64,000 nt of DNA from Microcoleus sp. bin38.metabat.b11b12b14.051 (GCF_013299165.1 NZ_JAAFKD010000003.1:185381-249380), one strand, 5' to 3'; shown: positions 25,748 to 35,628, numbered from the stretch's first letter. The notes: generated by a model from the sequence alone, not told the origin. A program made the numbers and translations.

Positions 25748-28240
25748 TTAAACTCTTACTCTTTCTCTCTGGGAAATTTGGATTTGCATACGATTATATA
25801 AATCAACTTCAGGAGCGGAATGGCTAATGCAAGCAACTAACGCATAACGCTGCATTTCAATTTCATCTAATTTTGCCCATTTACGATTACAACTAACAAT
25901 CAGAGTCATCGGCCCTTCATCATATTTTGTAGACTTGGGAAAAATTTCTACTTGCCCCCTTTGTACTGTTCCTTTCTTCCGAAGATTGGAGCTTGGAGAC
26001 AATGTAACTTCAATACCCGCCCCATATTTTGCCTTTAACTTTTTTTTTGTATTGTCGGTGGACTCATCAGGAGAACTCGTCTTGCTAGCAGATTCATAAG
26101 CCGTCCTAACAATTTCGCGATCGATTCCTTTAAAAATATCAAATTCCATTGTGACTCCTAGATATGAGTCTCCACGAGTTGGGCGAGTTGGCGGATCAAA
26201 TGCCAAGGTAATTGACAATCTACGAGTGCCTTTTACGTTAAAAAATTCAGGTGGCAATTGGGGAATTTCGTAAACATGAAAATATCCTACTTTGATCGAA
26301 ATATTATCTTCTGATAGAACAACGTAGTTTTCAGCAGAATACATTGCACGTTCTAAGTCAGCCTGTCCGTAACCATAGATTGCTAGCTGATTCTTAATCG
26401 TTTTTGTCTTTTCACTCTGAGACTGTTGATTATTAAGTTTAAATTCAGGAGGAATTTCTTTAGGAAGAACCGCTGAATTCACAATAAGCGCCCGAATTAA
26501 ATTAGAACTGGCATCTGGATATTTTGTGAAAAGTTGAGCAGCAATATTAGCAACACGAGGAGCCGCAAAGCTTGTACCACTACAGATTTGAAATAAAGAA
26601 CTTTTCAAATCTTTGGATAGAGTAACAACAGAAACTCCAGCTACATTATCTGGTAGTCGCAGTTTGGATTTAGGTAAATCCAGACCTTCTTTATATTTGA
26701 GGTCTATTACAACATCTCCGCCAAAATCTACAACATCAGGCTTAATCATTCCATCGACCCCAAAACCAGTTCTAGTAAACGGAGAGGGGTATCCTGATAG
26801 TTTTGCGATCGCCTGACGACGAACATCAGAAGGTTCTGTAATACTACCACGACCCAATGATAAGGAACCTACGGTTATGGCAATTGCTGAAGTAGCTGGA
26901 TCGATAATTCGAGCGCTCTTTTTCAGTAGATAATTTGGGTAATCAGTCCGTAGTTGCTCATCTGATTTAGCCTCTTCATAAAAAGCATTGCCGGCTGAAA
27001 CAACAAAGATAATATTTTTATTTTTATTTTGGTAGTAATAAGCAATTTCATCTATCTTAGCAGCTAATCGAAACTGTTTCAGCCCATCTCGGTAAATCTG
27101 GTCAGCGTTACCTAACGAGATATTGATTACTTTGCAATTGGGATAATTTTCAACAAAAGCTCGAAGGGCTTGATCGAGTTGAGTTTCTACGAGGAGGTCT
27201 GCATCATATTCATTTTTTTCGTTTGTCACGCGGGCAGAAAATAGCCAAGCAGTTGGATCGAATGAACGCTGTTTAATGCAGTTTTCAACATTCCCATAGA
27301 TAGCAATTCCAGCAACATTAGTACCATGTCCATTTACATCATCAGAGCCACCTCTTATGAATTCCCTTTTCGCATCTGGGAATACTTCAGTGTCACCCAA
27401 CACCGGAGCAATTAAAGGATGACCGCGCTGTACGCCAGAATCAATAACCAGAATACCGCAATTATCTTCAGGTGGGGCCACAACTTCGGGAAAATCTGAA
27501 ATTGGCAGATTATAATCAGCATTTGTTTCAAACGCAGGTTGGGGAGGGCGATCGATTTCTTTAACGATTTTCTCTTCCAGCAAAAGCTCTAAAACTTCGT
27601 GGGTGACTTTAATCCTAGCAATACAGAGATATTCACCTATGTAGCGATCGCTCATTCTCATAGGAGCAGTATCGCTGGCTAAGCTCTCTAGCACTTCGGC
27701 GATATCATCTAAATACTTTCGCATCTCTGTGCGATCGCCTGTGTGCCAAAGTTCCAAATCTAAGGCGGCAAGTTCACCTAATTGTACAGGCTTTAGCTCC
27801 AACAAACGACCAATACGATCTTCACGTTCGAGGGGAACTAGCTCATCAATCGCTCCTAAGTATTCATACTTCGGGCCATCTTGAATTTGACTGTAATTTT
27901 CTAACCGTCTCTTGAATTCAGTTAGCTGATTGTCGGATGAAAAGACAACGATGGCTTTATTCGGTTCACGAGCTAGTAAATTTAGTCCTGCTTGAGTCAC
28001 CATGTCTTCTGAGAAATAACCTTTTTCAGCAACTTTAATCTTAAAAATTAATTTTGGGTCAAGGCGAAATGGGGTGTTTTTTTGCTTCACAGCCTCAGTC
28101 AGGGTCGAAAGTTGACCTAATAACTGCTTACCGTGTGAACTAACATCAGTACGTTTTTTACCACTAAAACCACCTGGAGAGCGCCGAGGTGATTCGATGT
28201 TGATTCTGGGTAATTTCAGGTGATCGAACTTACTTACCAT
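25748..28240 (-). CDS. ietS: IetS-like subtilisin-family serine protease (toxin/effector of an IetAS pair)
   Basis: The 830-residue protein has an S8 subtilase domain at about 255-575 with the complete triad: Asp267 (GILVIDSGV), His305 (GHGTNVAG), Ser557 (CSGTSFAAP), and oxyanion Asn418 (VSAGNAF). About 250 residues precede it without an obvious signal peptide, and 250 follow, so a cytoplasmic protease is likely. The gene lies 19 bp downstream of an AAA+ ATPase gene in the same direction. This pair matches IetA/IetS, a toxin-antitoxin system of the Agrobacterium Ti plasmid that also appears in catalogues of anti-phage systems; there the protease is the toxin. The homology to IetS specifically is inferred from gene pairing and domain make-up. 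Confidence 0.85.
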   Translation of the reverse strand: MVSKFDHLKLPRINIESPRRSPGGFSGKKRTDVSSHGKQLLGQLSTLTEAVKQKNTPFRLDPKLIFKIKVAEKGYFSEDMVTQAGLNLLAREPNKAIVVFSSDNQLTEFKRRLENYSQIQDGPKYEYLGAIDELVPLEREDRIGRLLELKPVQLGELAALDLELWHTGDRTEMRKYLDDIAEVLESLASDTAPMRMSDRYIGEYLCIARIKVTHEVLELLLEEKIVKEIDRPPQPAFETNADYNLPISDFPEVVAPPEDNCGILVIDSGVQRGHPLIAPVLGDTEVFPDAKREFIRGGSDDVNGHGTNVAGIAIYGNVENCIKQRSFDPTAWLFSARVTNEKNEYDADLLVETQLDQALRAFVENYPNCKVINISLGNADQIYRDGLKQFRLAAKIDEIAYYYQNKNKNIIFVVSAGNAFYEEAKSDEQLRTDYPNYLLKKSARIIDPATSAIAITVGSLSLGRGSITEPSDVRRQAIAKLSGYPSPFTRTGFGVDGMIKPDVVDFGGDVVIDLKYKEGLDLPKSKLRLPDNVAGVSVVTLSKDLKSSLFQICSGTSFAAPRVANIAAQLFTKYPDASSNLIRALIVNSAVLPKEIPPEFKLNNQQSQSEKTKTIKNQLAIYGYGQADLERAMYSAENYVVLSEDNISIKVGYFHVYEIPQLPPEFFNVKGTRRLSITLAFDPPTRPTRGDSYLGVTMEFDIFKGIDREIVRTAYESASKTSSPDESTDNTKKKLKAKYGAGIEVTLSPSSNLRKKGTVQRGQVEIFPKSTKYDEGPMTLIVSCNRKWAKLDEIEMQRYALVACISHSAPEVDLYNRMQIQISQRERVRV

Positions 28241-28259
28241 TAGGATTAGACGTAAATAA

Positions 28260-29270
28260 TTATTGTGAATTTGCTATTATACTTTGTCTTTCTAGAAAAC
28301 GCCCAATTGCCACCTCTAAATCATCAGCAGTCAGGGTACGTTCTCCTCGCAGAACCACGGCTTTAATTGCATCTGAGCAGATCCGTTCTATATCTGCTCC
28401 AGTAGCACTCTCAAGCCGAGCGGCAAAGGTAGATAGATTAATAGCAGTATAACGGATCGCAGACAGATAGTGACTTAAAAGCGCCGTCCGCAGTTCAACC
28501 GTTGGATTATCGAAGAAGATAACTTCATCAAATCGTCGCCAAACGGCACTATCTAGTAGTTTCTCGTGATTTGTCGCAGCAACGAATATACTTTGATTGG
28601 TCACATTATCGATCAACTGTAACAAGCTATTAACTAGCCGCTTTACTTCACCATGTTCATTTAAGTTATCGCGATCGCGGGCTATAGCATCAAACTCATC
28701 GAACAAAACAACCCACTCACCCTTCTCAATGTAGGTGAAAATTTTCTGAAGGTTGGTTGCAGTTTGACCCAAGTAAGAAGAGAATACCGCTGTTAGGTTC
28801 ACATAAACAAGCGGCAGCCCCAAGGCGCTAGATAGGATTTTTGCAGTTTGAGTTTTACCACATCCTGGTGGGCCACAGAAAAGTAATTTGCTTTTGGGCT
28901 TGAGGTTATAGGCTGCGAGGATATCTTGTTTACGATTTTCGAGGACGATTTCTTGCAGCACATCAAAATTTTTTTCACTGAGTACGATGCGATCCCAAGT
29001 AAGGTCAAATTGTTTGACCTCAAGCAAGGCAAGTCCAGTATCCTTGTCTTTAGGAGGCTCAGGAAATTGGTTCCAGGGAGTCGGGTTAGCAGCTAGGGGT
29101 TTGATGTATCCATTGCCGTTTTGAAGCAGCTTTTCCAAATCTCTAGCAAGTAAGAGATGATTTTTATTTCTTTCTTCTTCAATAATTTCCATAGCCGCAG
29201 CCAAAAACCCTTCTCTCTCGTTATGAGAGAAGCTTTTAAAGAGTTTTCTGAGGGTTTCGCCACGCGCCAT
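28260..29270 (-). CDS. ietA: IetA-like AAA+ ATPase (partner of the subtilase)
   Basis: A 336-residue ATPase: an N-terminal helical region (1-85), then an AAA+ module with Walker A GPPGCGKT (133-140), Walker B VVLFDEFD (187-194), sensor 1 Asn234 (AATNHEKLL) and an arginine finger in WRRFDE (245-246). It resembles FtsH/Cdc48-type AAA modules but has no protease domain of its own. It is encoded first in a two-gene unit with the subtilase, 19 bp apart. In the IetAS system the ATPase is the antitoxin or regulator of the protease. The promoter should lie in the AT-rich spacer at 29271-29590. Confidence 0.87.
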   Translation of the reverse strand: MARGETLRKLFKSFSHNEREGFLAAAMEIIEEERNKNHLLLARDLEKLLQNGNGYIKPLAANPTPWNQFPEPPKDKDTGLALLEVKQFDLTWDRIVLSEKNFDVLQEIVLENRKQDILAAYNLKPKSKLLFCGPPGCGKTQTAKILSSALGLPLVYVNLTAVFSSYLGQTATNLQKIFTYIEKGEWVVLFDEFDAIARDRDNLNEHGEVKRLVNSLLQLIDNVTNQSIFVAATNHEKLLDSAVWRRFDEVIFFDNPTVELRTALLSHYLSAIRYTAINLSTFAARLESATGADIERICSDAIKAVVLRGERTLTADDLEVAIGRFLERQSIIANSQ

Positions 29271-29590
29271 ACTTAGAATAGGAGTTAAACAGTTTATATA
29301 CTTTAATTAAATATACTGCATATTTCCTAAAAAGTCAACATTTAAATATAGTATATCCATTTATTGTAGAGCTTAAATATCTCTTTTAAGAGGAATGAAA
29401 ATTCTCTCTTTATAGCTAGATTAGATGTTGATTGTGAACAATTTTATTGCTTTACCCTATCTTCTTAGCTTGTGAAAACAACTATTTGAATAAAATAAAT
29501 TCAAGGGGTTTAAAATACACTCACTAATTATAAACATTATACATAATTATGATAGCTCAGTGATGAGATTCCGATTGTAGCCAATTAGTT
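29271..29590. promoter_or_regulatory. AT-rich leader of the ietAS unit
   Basis: About 320 bp of markedly AT-rich sequence, unlike the HIP1-containing spacers elsewhere, with no ORF. It precedes the start of the ATPase gene and should contain its promoter. The low GC content and absence of HIP1 sites agree with horizontal acquisition of the pair, though this is an inference. Confidence 0.45.
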
Positions 29591-29690
29591 AGACTTTTTT
29601 TAACCGCAGATATTAGCGGATGAACACAGATGAACGCAGATGGAATTTCATCTGCGTTTATCTGCATTCATCTGCGGTTAAAAAAAGTCT
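29591..29690. terminator. large imperfect hairpin downstream of ilvD
   Basis: AGACTTTTTTTAACCGCAGA (29591-29610) is the inverse of the block at 29671-29690 (TCTGCGGTTAAAAAAAGTCT). Between them, GATGAACACAGATGAACGCA pairs in part with the GTTTATCTGCATTCATC side. The A/T tracts at both ends let it work as a bidirectional terminator or a palindromic dispersed repeat. It ends eight bases before the ilvD stop codon. Confidence 0.75.
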
Positions 29691-29697
29691 TCTTTCT

Positions 29698-31383
29698 TTA
29701 ACCCAAACCTAAATCAGTCACAGCACCGACACTGCTAGAAGAAACCAACTTAGCGTATTTAGCCAAAACGCCCTTAGTATAGCGAGGTTTAGGAGCCTGC
29801 CAAACAGCCCGTCGCTGCTCTAATTCTGCATCGTCAACATTGAGCTGCAACAACCGATTGTTAGCATCAATCGTGATCGAATCGCCTTCATTTACCAGAG
29901 CAATGGTGCCGCCAACTTGCGCCTCCGGTGCCACGTGACCCACAACCATGCCGTAGGTTCCGCCGGAAAAGCGGCCGTCGGTAATTAACCCGACCGAATC
30001 GCCTAAACCAGCGCCAATAATTGCCGAAGTTGGTGCTAGCATTTCGCGCATTCCTGGCCCGCCTTTTGGCCCTTCGTAGCGGATGACAATCACATCTCCG
30101 GCTTGAATTTTGCCAGCCAAAATTGCATCCAAACAATTTTCTTCTGATTCAAAGACGCGGGCTGGGCCGGTGATTTGCGGTTTTTTAACGCCTGTAATTT
30201 TAGCGACTGATCCTTCTGTTGCCAGATTTCCCCTCAGAATTGCTAAATGTCCTTGGGCGTACATCGGGTTGTTCCAAGGGCGGATGACATCTTGATCCGC
30301 GCGCGGTTCGGCAGGAATATCTGCTAGCACTTCGGCAATTGTTTGACCCGTAATTGTCAGGGCGTCGCCGTGCAATAAACCTTTTTCTAGCAGCATTTTC
30401 ATGATTAGAGGAATGCCGCCGGCTTTGTGCAAATCGACGGCTACGTATTTGCCGCTTGGTTTGAGGTCGCACAAGACTGGCACTTTGGCTCGAATTGTTT
30501 CAAAATCGTCGAGGGATAACTCTACGCCGATCGCATTTGAAATCGCCAATAAGTGTAGCACAGCGTTGGTTGAACCGCCGATCGCCATAATTACCGCGAT
30601 CGCATTTTCAAAGGCTTTGCGAGTCAAAATTTGGCTCGGTAACAACTGTTTGCGAATCGCTTCCACCACAACTTTGGCAGATTCTGCCGCGCTGTCAGCT
30701 TTTTCGGCATCCTCAGCAGCCATTGTCGAAGAATAGAGCAAACTCATGCCCATCGCTTCAAAAGCGCTCGACATCGTATTGGCGGTGTACATTCCGCCGC
30801 AGGCACCGGCACCGGGACAAGCTTTTTGTTCCACTGCGGTGAGCTCTGTTTCGTCAATTTTGCCGGCGCTGAATTGACCGACTGCTTCAAAAACGCTGAC
30901 AACAGTTAAATCGCGTTCGTTGTGGTGTCCTGGTTTGATCGTGCCACCGTAGACAAAAATAGCAGGAATGTTCATGCGGGCGATCGCAATCATCGCTCCG
31001 GGCATATTTTTGTCGCAGCCGCCCACAGCCAGCAACCCGTCCATACTTTGGCCGTTGCAAACAGTTTCAATCGAATCTGCAATCACATCTCTCGACACCA
31101 GAGAATATTTCATCCCTTCGGTTCCCATCGAGATACCGTCGCTGATAGTAATCGTACCGAACATCTGCGGCATGGCGCCAGCTTCTTTTGCGCTCGCAAC
31201 AGCCCGCAAAGCGAGGTCGTTCAATCCCATATTGCAGGGCGTAATCGTGCTGTACCCGTTAGCAATCCCCACAATGGGCTTAATAAAATCGCCGTCGCCA
31301 AAACCGACGGCGCGCAGCATGGCTCGGTTGGGTGCGCGCTGCACGCCCCCAGTTACAGCTTGGCTTCTCAAATTTTCAGGCAT
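29698..31383 (-). CDS. ilvD: dihydroxy-acid dehydratase
   Basis: This is a full-length 561-residue IlvD of the short type. It dehydrates 2,3-dihydroxy acids to 2-keto acids in isoleucine and valine synthesis. The three cysteines of the [2Fe-2S] cluster are Cys50 ([10 protein letters not shown]), Cys123 ([10 protein letters not shown]) and Cys195 ([12 protein letters not shown]); the C-terminal [18 protein letters not shown] is also conserved. The ATG at 31383 is preceded by AAAGGAAA on the coding strand. A long array of GTCAGTTGG and GGGCAGTGG units lies immediately upstream, so the promoter must lie in or beyond it. No other ilv gene is adjacent. Confidence 0.97.
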   Translation of the reverse strand: MPENLRSQAVTGGVQRAPNRAMLRAVGFGDGDFIKPIVGIANGYSTITPCNMGLNDLALRAVASAKEAGAMPQMFGTITISDGISMGTEGMKYSLVSRDVIADSIETVCNGQSMDGLLAVGGCDKNMPGAMIAIARMNIPAIFVYGGTIKPGHHNERDLTVVSVFEAVGQFSAGKIDETELTAVEQKACPGAGACGGMYTANTMSSAFEAMGMSLLYSSTMAAEDAEKADSAAESAKVVVEAIRKQLLPSQILTRKAFENAIAVIMAIGGSTNAVLHLLAISNAIGVELSLDDFETIRAKVPVLCDLKPSGKYVAVDLHKAGGIPLIMKMLLEKGLLHGDALTITGQTIAEVLADIPAEPRADQDVIRPWNNPMYAQGHLAILRGNLATEGSVAKITGVKKPQITGPARVFESEENCLDAILAGKIQAGDVIVIRYEGPKGGPGMREMLAPTSAIIGAGLGDSVGLITDGRFSGGTYGMVVGHVAPEAQVGGTIALVNEGDSITIDANNRLLQLNVDDAELEQRRAVWQAPKPRYTKGVLAKYAKLVSSSSVGAVTDLGLG

Positions 31384-31401
31384 TTTAAAATTTCCTTTGT
31401 C

Positions 31402-31690
31402 AGTTGGTAGTCGCTAGTTGGCAGTGGGCAGTGGGCAGTTGGTAGTCGGTAGTTGGCAGTGGGCAGTGGGTGTTTGACAGTGGGCAGTGGGTATTTGACA
31501 GTGGGCAGTGGGTATTTGACAGTGGGCAGTGGGTATTTGACAGTGGGCAGAAGAGCCCACTGCCCGTCGTTGCGTTGTCAGTGGTGATTGAAAGTTGTCA
31601 ACTGTCAACGGTCAACCCCTCGGCTTAGCGAGCGGGCTCTTCTGTCAACTGACAACTACCCACTGACAACTGTCAACTGTCAACTGATCT
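31402..31690. repeat. complex tandem array upstream of ilvD
   Basis: The block contains four near-identical 22-bp units (GTATTTGACAGTGGGCAGTG and variants) at about 31466-31555, flanked by AGTTGGTAGTC- and TGTCAACTGTC-type heptamers, and an interruption CGGCTTAGCGAGCGGG near 31622. It makes up nearly all of the spacer between ilvD and the pentapeptide gene except 31691-31941, where I see no gene; a GTG-started 65-codon frame there (31691-31888) has no recognisable features. Confidence 0.88.
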
Positions 31691-31941
31691 GTGGATTCAA
31701 TTCTTCAATCTAAAATCGATTCACTGGTTAGTGCCGATGGTCTTACGCTATTTTTGATTTTCTCAGAAGCGTTGATATTTGTCATGCCATTAGAAAATGG
31801 AACTGCACGCCAGTACCCAAAAAGCAGAGTGCAAAGATTCTACCGATGCTGTAGTGTGCAGGGTGAATGCCGTGGTTATCTGGGATGATGTGTAAAATCC
31901 ATCACTCTAACGTTTGAAACAAAAATTGCGAGGCGAATGAC

Positions 31942-32790
31942 ATGGAGGCCGATCGAATTCTGAGGCAATATGCGGCCGGAGAAAGAAATTTTCGAGAGAT
32001 TAACCTCGCCGGGGCTGACTTAAAAGGGGTAAACCTCAGCGAGGCTAACTTTACCAGAGCGAATTTCCAAGACGCAAATCTCAAAGGTGCTAACCTGACG
32101 GGAGCGAACTTGCGCGAGGTGAAATTGGCAGGGGTGGACTTGACGGAAGCCAATCTCAGCGAAGCAAATCTCATCGGTACCGATTTGAGCCGCGCCAATC
32201 TCACCTCGGCTAACCTGGTGGGAGCCAACCTGCGCGGCTCTATGGCGAGAGAAGTCAACATGAATAAGGCTAATTTGACCGAAGCTAATTTGACCGAAGC
32301 CAACTTTACCGAAGCGAATTTGTTTGCGGCTAACTTAACCGAAGCTAGCATGATTCGCACTAATTTGATGAAGGCCAACTTGAGTTGGTCAACTCTCAAA
32401 GCGGTAAACCTGACAAATGCCATCCTCAGCGAGTCGCTTTTGGAAAGAGCCAACCTGACTCAGGCTATTCTCAGCGGGGCGATGCTCAGCGGAGCCAACC
32501 TGACTGGTGCAGACTTGCGCCAGGTAACGATGGTGGGAGCTAATCTCACCGAAGCTAATCTCACCAATGCTAATTTGAGAGTTGCCAATGTCAGTTGGTC
32601 AACTCTGCGCGGAGCTAACTTGAGCGGTGCTAATCTGTACCGAGCCAAGCTGTGCTGGTCTAATTTGAGCGGCGCTGTTTTGGTGGAAGCGGTTTTGATT
32701 GACGCCAATCTCAATCGAACTAACTTCCGCGATGCAGATTTGAGGCGGGCAATTATGCCGGACGGCACAACTAATGACTCTCAACAATAA
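31942..32790 (+). CDS. pentapeptide-repeat protein
   Basis: A 282-residue protein of which nearly all, from residue 18, follows the A(N/D)LxxA-N-L-x-x pentapeptide pattern, e.g. FTRANFQDANLKGANLTGAN, predicted to form a right-handed quadrilateral beta helix. The first 18 residues (MEADRILRQYAAGERNFR) form the usual short helical cap that I recall from many cyanobacterial members. The ending RRAIMPDGT is also typical. It has no signal peptide, so it is probably cytoplasmic. The function is unknown; some family members bind DNA gyrase. Long reverse-strand ORFs here are artefacts of the repeat. GCGAGGCG at -14 may serve as RBS. Confidence 0.93.
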   Translation: MEADRILRQYAAGERNFREINLAGADLKGVNLSEANFTRANFQDANLKGANLTGANLREVKLAGVDLTEANLSEANLIGTDLSRANLTSANLVGANLRGSMAREVNMNKANLTEANLTEANFTEANLFAANLTEASMIRTNLMKANLSWSTLKAVNLTNAILSESLLERANLTQAILSGAMLSGANLTGADLRQVTMVGANLTEANLTNANLRVANVSWSTLRGANLSGANLYRAKLCWSNLSGAVLVEAVLIDANLNRTNFRDADLRRAIMPDGTTNDSQQ

Positions 32791-32919
32791 TAGAAGAGTT
32801 TTGAGTTTTGAGATTGCCTTACAATAGCCGAAAACAACGCTGCACAGTTAATGAGTTTTGACTTGTGAATTTTGCGTTTTGAGTTAAAATTTCTAGTCAT
32901 ACTAAAAGCTAAAAATCTG

Positions 32920-33771
32920 ATGACTGTCAGCGAATTATTGATTCTGGGTGCGGCCGGACTTTTTGCCGGAATTCTAGCTGGTTTTTTGGGTATTGGTGGC
33001 GGTACAGTCCTGGTTCCTTTGTTGGTGGCTCTCAAGTATGCTCCGGTGCAAGCGGTTGCTACTAGCGGTTTGTCGATCGTGATTACAGCTCTTTCTGGCA
33101 GCATCCAGAATTGGCGCATGGGCTACCTGAGCTTGAGTCAAGTCGCAGGTATCGGATTTCCCGCGGTCATCACGGCACAAATCGGTGCTTATTTGGCGGG
33201 GATATTTCCACCTTACTTGTTGTTACTCACTTTTGGGTTGTTGCTGTGGCTGAATATTTATTTAGTTGAAGTTCGCAAGCGCCTGACAGCTAAAGGGGAA
33301 AGGGAAAGGGAAGATAACAAAGAATCTGCCTCAATTAGCACTTCTGCGTTACCAATTTCCACTTCCCAATCCCCCAATAATTCAAGCATTTTATTCAATC
33401 CAACTTTTGCTAAAATTTCTACGGGCAGTGTGGCGGGTTTGTTAGCGGGTTTGTTCGGCGTCGGCGGCGGTGTGATTATGGTTCCCCTGCAAATTTTGCT
33501 GTTAGGGGAAAGCATTAAAACCGCCATTCAAACGAGTTTGGGCGTCATCGTGATTACGGCAATTTCGGCGACGGCGGGACACGCGGCCCGTGGCAATGTT
33601 GTGTGGGTTGTGGGGTTGATTCTGGGCGGTGGCGGTTTGTTGGGCGCGCAAATCAGCACCAGATTTTTGCCGAGATTGCCCGATCGCACTATTAGTTTAG
33701 CTTTTCGATCGCTCTTGGCCATCTTATCGATTTATATTTTCTGGCAAGCTTGGCAAAAATATAGTCATTAG
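32920..33771 (+). CDS. TSUP-family (TauE/SafE-like) membrane permease
   Basis: A 283-residue protein from the ATG at 32920 (a frame open from 32872 adds 16 polar residues that look less natural). It has two homologous halves, each with the TSUP glycine motif: GFLGIGGGTVLVPLL and GLFGVGGGVIMVPLQ, and about eight hydrophobic helices. A polar linker of about 45 residues (KGEREREDNKESASIS) joins the halves on the cytoplasmic side. The family exports or imports organosulfur compounds, sulfite or similar anions; the substrate here is not evident. A heptanucleotide array begins at its stop codon. Confidence 0.9.
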   Translation: MTVSELLILGAAGLFAGILAGFLGIGGGTVLVPLLVALKYAPVQAVATSGLSIVITALSGSIQNWRMGYLSLSQVAGIGFPAVITAQIGAYLAGIFPPYLLLLTFGLLLWLNIYLVEVRKRLTAKGEREREDNKESASISTSALPISTSQSPNNSSILFNPTFAKISTGSVAGLLAGLFGVGGGVIMVPLQILLLGESIKTAIQTSLGVIVITAISATAGHAARGNVVWVVGLILGGGGLLGAQISTRFLPRLPDRTISLAFRSLLAILSIYIFWQAWQKYSH

Positions 33772-33886
33772 TCATTGGTCAGTTGTCATTAGTCAGTTGT
33801 GATTTGTTATTGGTCAGTTGTGATTTGTTATTGGTCATTTGTTATTTGTTATTTGTTATTTTACCCTCCGAACTCTCGTCGGAGGG
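33763..33886. repeat. heptanucleotide array plus hairpin between convergent genes
   Basis: Units of GTCATTG, GTCAGTT and GTTATTT run from the TSUP stop to 33860, then a perfect 8-bp hairpin CCCTCCGA (33864-33871) with TCGGAGGG (33879-33886). The hairpin has no long T-run on either strand, so it is a weak terminator candidate for the convergent genes. Confidence 0.75.
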
Positions 33887-33922
33887 CGATTGTTGGTGCG
33901 GGCTGCGCGCCCTACAACAGAA

Positions 33923-34723
33923 CTAATTTGCTGATAGTTTCTTGACGGCGCGAGTCAGGCGCTGCAAATAAGGCTTGACAATTTCTTGATTTTGCCGCTG
34001 TAACTCGGAAACTTGCTGCTGCAAATGCTGAATCTCTGTTTGCAGCCTGGCTGTGTCGATTGTCGGTCGATCGAGCAAATCCTGCAATTGCTTCACAGAA
34101 CCTTGGATTAGATCCAAGTCTACTTCGTTCGATCGCTCCTGCAACTGAGCTGTGATAGTTCTCACCTCAGTTAACCTTTCGTCCATCAATAAAAATCGGA
34201 CGTTGACATTTTCCCAATCATGCTCTCTGAGGGCGCTATTTTCCAAAATGCCGAGTTTTTGCTGCAAGTCGGACAGGATGGTGTAGAGTTCCTGAGAATC
34301 GGCAGGAAGCGCCTGTGCTTGGCGTTCCAGTGCGGCTACGGCACCTTGTAAGTCTGCCATAACGCCGGATTCCAAGCCGAGCAGTTGTTGTTTCAAGTCA
34401 GAGACGGTGGTATCGAGTTGGGCAATTTCTCCAGGTAGCCTCTGAACTTGCTGCGATCGACCTTCTACTGCCGCCTGTACCTCCGCGATCGCAGAATTTG
34501 CCTTTTGCTGCATTTTTTGCTCGAAACGCTGGCGATTGGCGAGATTCAGCGAAACTGCTGCGGTTAGCGGGGCGGCAGCGTAGAGAAATTGCCCCGACAA
34601 TCCCGCAGCAATGCTACCAATCGCCGCACCGGCAATAGAGGCGTATTCTGCCAATTCTAGCCAATCCTGCTGGTTTGGGGAAATTTTCAAAGCTGGGAAT
34701 GATGCGTCTTCGATCTTCTGCAT
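33923..34723 (-). CDS. coiled-coil protein with hydrophobic N-terminal segment
   Basis: The 266-residue product has a hydrophobic segment at about 25-60 (AEYASIAGAAIGSIAAGLSG) and a long heptad-rich coiled coil (about 68-262) full of Q, L, E and V, including LQAAVEGRSQQ-like and LQTEIQHLQQQVSELQRQNQ stretches. I recall cyanobacterial hypothetical proteins of this layout, but no named domain is visible. A membrane-tethered scaffold or structural role is only a guess. The start (ATG 34723) is clear. It converges on the TSUP gene. Confidence 0.75.
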   Translation of the reverse strand: MQKIEDASFPALKISPNQQDWLELAEYASIAGAAIGSIAAGLSGQFLYAAAPLTAAVSLNLANRQRFEQKMQQKANSAIAEVQAAVEGRSQQVQRLPGEIAQLDTTVSDLKQQLLGLESGVMADLQGAVAALERQAQALPADSQELYTILSDLQQKLGILENSALREHDWENVNVRFLLMDERLTEVRTITAQLQERSNEVDLDLIQGSVKQLQDLLDRPTIDTARLQTEIQHLQQQVSELQRQNQEIVKPYLQRLTRAVKKLSAN

Positions 34724-35047
34724 AGCCTTTTAGTCGTAGTCTGATAGATTGCGATACCGACATGATATAGCAGTTCTCAGAAAGATTCGCGGACGCTTAG
34801 GGCAAGGGGTAATCGGTAATCGGTAATCGGTAATTGGTAATCGGTAATCACTGAAAAGCTTGTGGTGCTGCATCTGATGTTGTGCCAATTACCCCCTTCG
34901 ACTTCGCTCAGGATAAAATTACTCACTACCAGACATACCTTATTTTTTTGAGACTCGGCTATATTCCGCATCCCTCACGCCGAATGCCTTCAACAGGGTC
35001 AGTCTCAGGTAAAATTCAGAATAAGTCGATCGCCTAAAAGTTAACCG
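34724..35047. repeat. spacer with GGTAATC tandem array
   Basis: At about 34809-34852 there are six units of GGTAATC or GGTAATT. The remainder of this 324 bp has no gene and includes the sequence CCCCTTCGACTTCGCTCAGG, a common dispersed motif also represented as CACTTCGACAAGCTCAGCGA near 53095 and 53262. Confidence 0.7.
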
Positions 35048-35398
35048 ATGTCTGTCAGGAGTATACACAAAATGGGTCTCAAGATTATCGAAAGCTACGA
35101 TAACAGTTTTGTCCTCGAACCGGATGCGAAAGCTGCACTGTTCGGTTTGTTAACCGGTGAAACCTTTCTCCAACAAGTAGCGATGCAGTTGCAGTGCTCG
35201 CGCATTGAGTTTGCGGAGTTACTTTTTGGGCCAGTACCCTACAGCACCGAGACGCCCAAGGGAATGCCTGCGGAATTTGAAAAGTATCACCAATCGAGCG
35301 ATTTTGCGATCGTCAACGTCCCGCCTAATTTCATGTTTCAAGCCAAAATATTTAAACCCAGCCGCCTCTGTGCCATTTATCGCGTTTTCAATAATTAG
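35048..35398 (+). CDS. hypothetical protein, 116 residues
   Basis: No domain recognised. The protein is globular in composition with no membrane segment: GLKIIESYDNSFVLEPDAKA, then LTGETFLQQVAMQLQCSRIE and FGPVPYSTETPKGMPAEFEK. Two starts are possible: ATG 35048 or ATG 35072 (MGLKII). It is a single gene followed at once by a tandem array, and the downstream GIY-YIG gene is 230 bp away. Codon use is like its neighbours, so I accept it as real. Confidence 0.6.
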   Translation: MSVRSIHKMGLKIIESYDNSFVLEPDAKAALFGLLTGETFLQQVAMQLQCSRIEFAELLFGPVPYSTETPKGMPAEFEKYHQSSDFAIVNVPPNFMFQAKIFKPSRLCAIYRVFNN

Positions 35399-35515
35399 TT
35401 AGTTGACAGTTGATAGTTGACAGTTGACCGTTGACCGTTGACCGTTGACCGTTGACCGTTGACCGTTGACCGTTGACCGAAGGAAGTAAAGAAGAAGGAA
35501 GAAGAAAGAAGAAAA
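35397..35515. repeat. tandem array (GTTGACC heptamers, then GAAGAAG purine tract)
   Basis: About four GTTGACA/GTTGATA units are followed by eight GTTGACC units to about 35479, then a purine-rich GGAAGTAAAGAAGAAGGAAG tract to 35515. The second part is of the same type as the arrays that flank the four-helix-bundle gene at 57.3-57.9 kb. Confidence 0.88.
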
Positions 35516-35628
35516 CATACACATCACGCTTTTTTGCCATCCGTGCCTGACCTTGCTTTCAATTAAGTTGATTTCTTGAAAATCAGGAAAATATCAGGAA
35601 AAACTAACATCTATAATCCCAACAAAAA

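Noticed and set aside
31691..31888. A 65-codon ORF before the pentapeptide gene
   Set aside because: GTG start directly after a repeat array, no RBS, no family resemblance.
31902..32768. Long reverse-strand ORFs of 183 and 102 codons inside the pentapeptide gene
   Set aside because: They are by-products of the repeated codon pattern; the plus strand gives an unambiguous pentapeptide protein.
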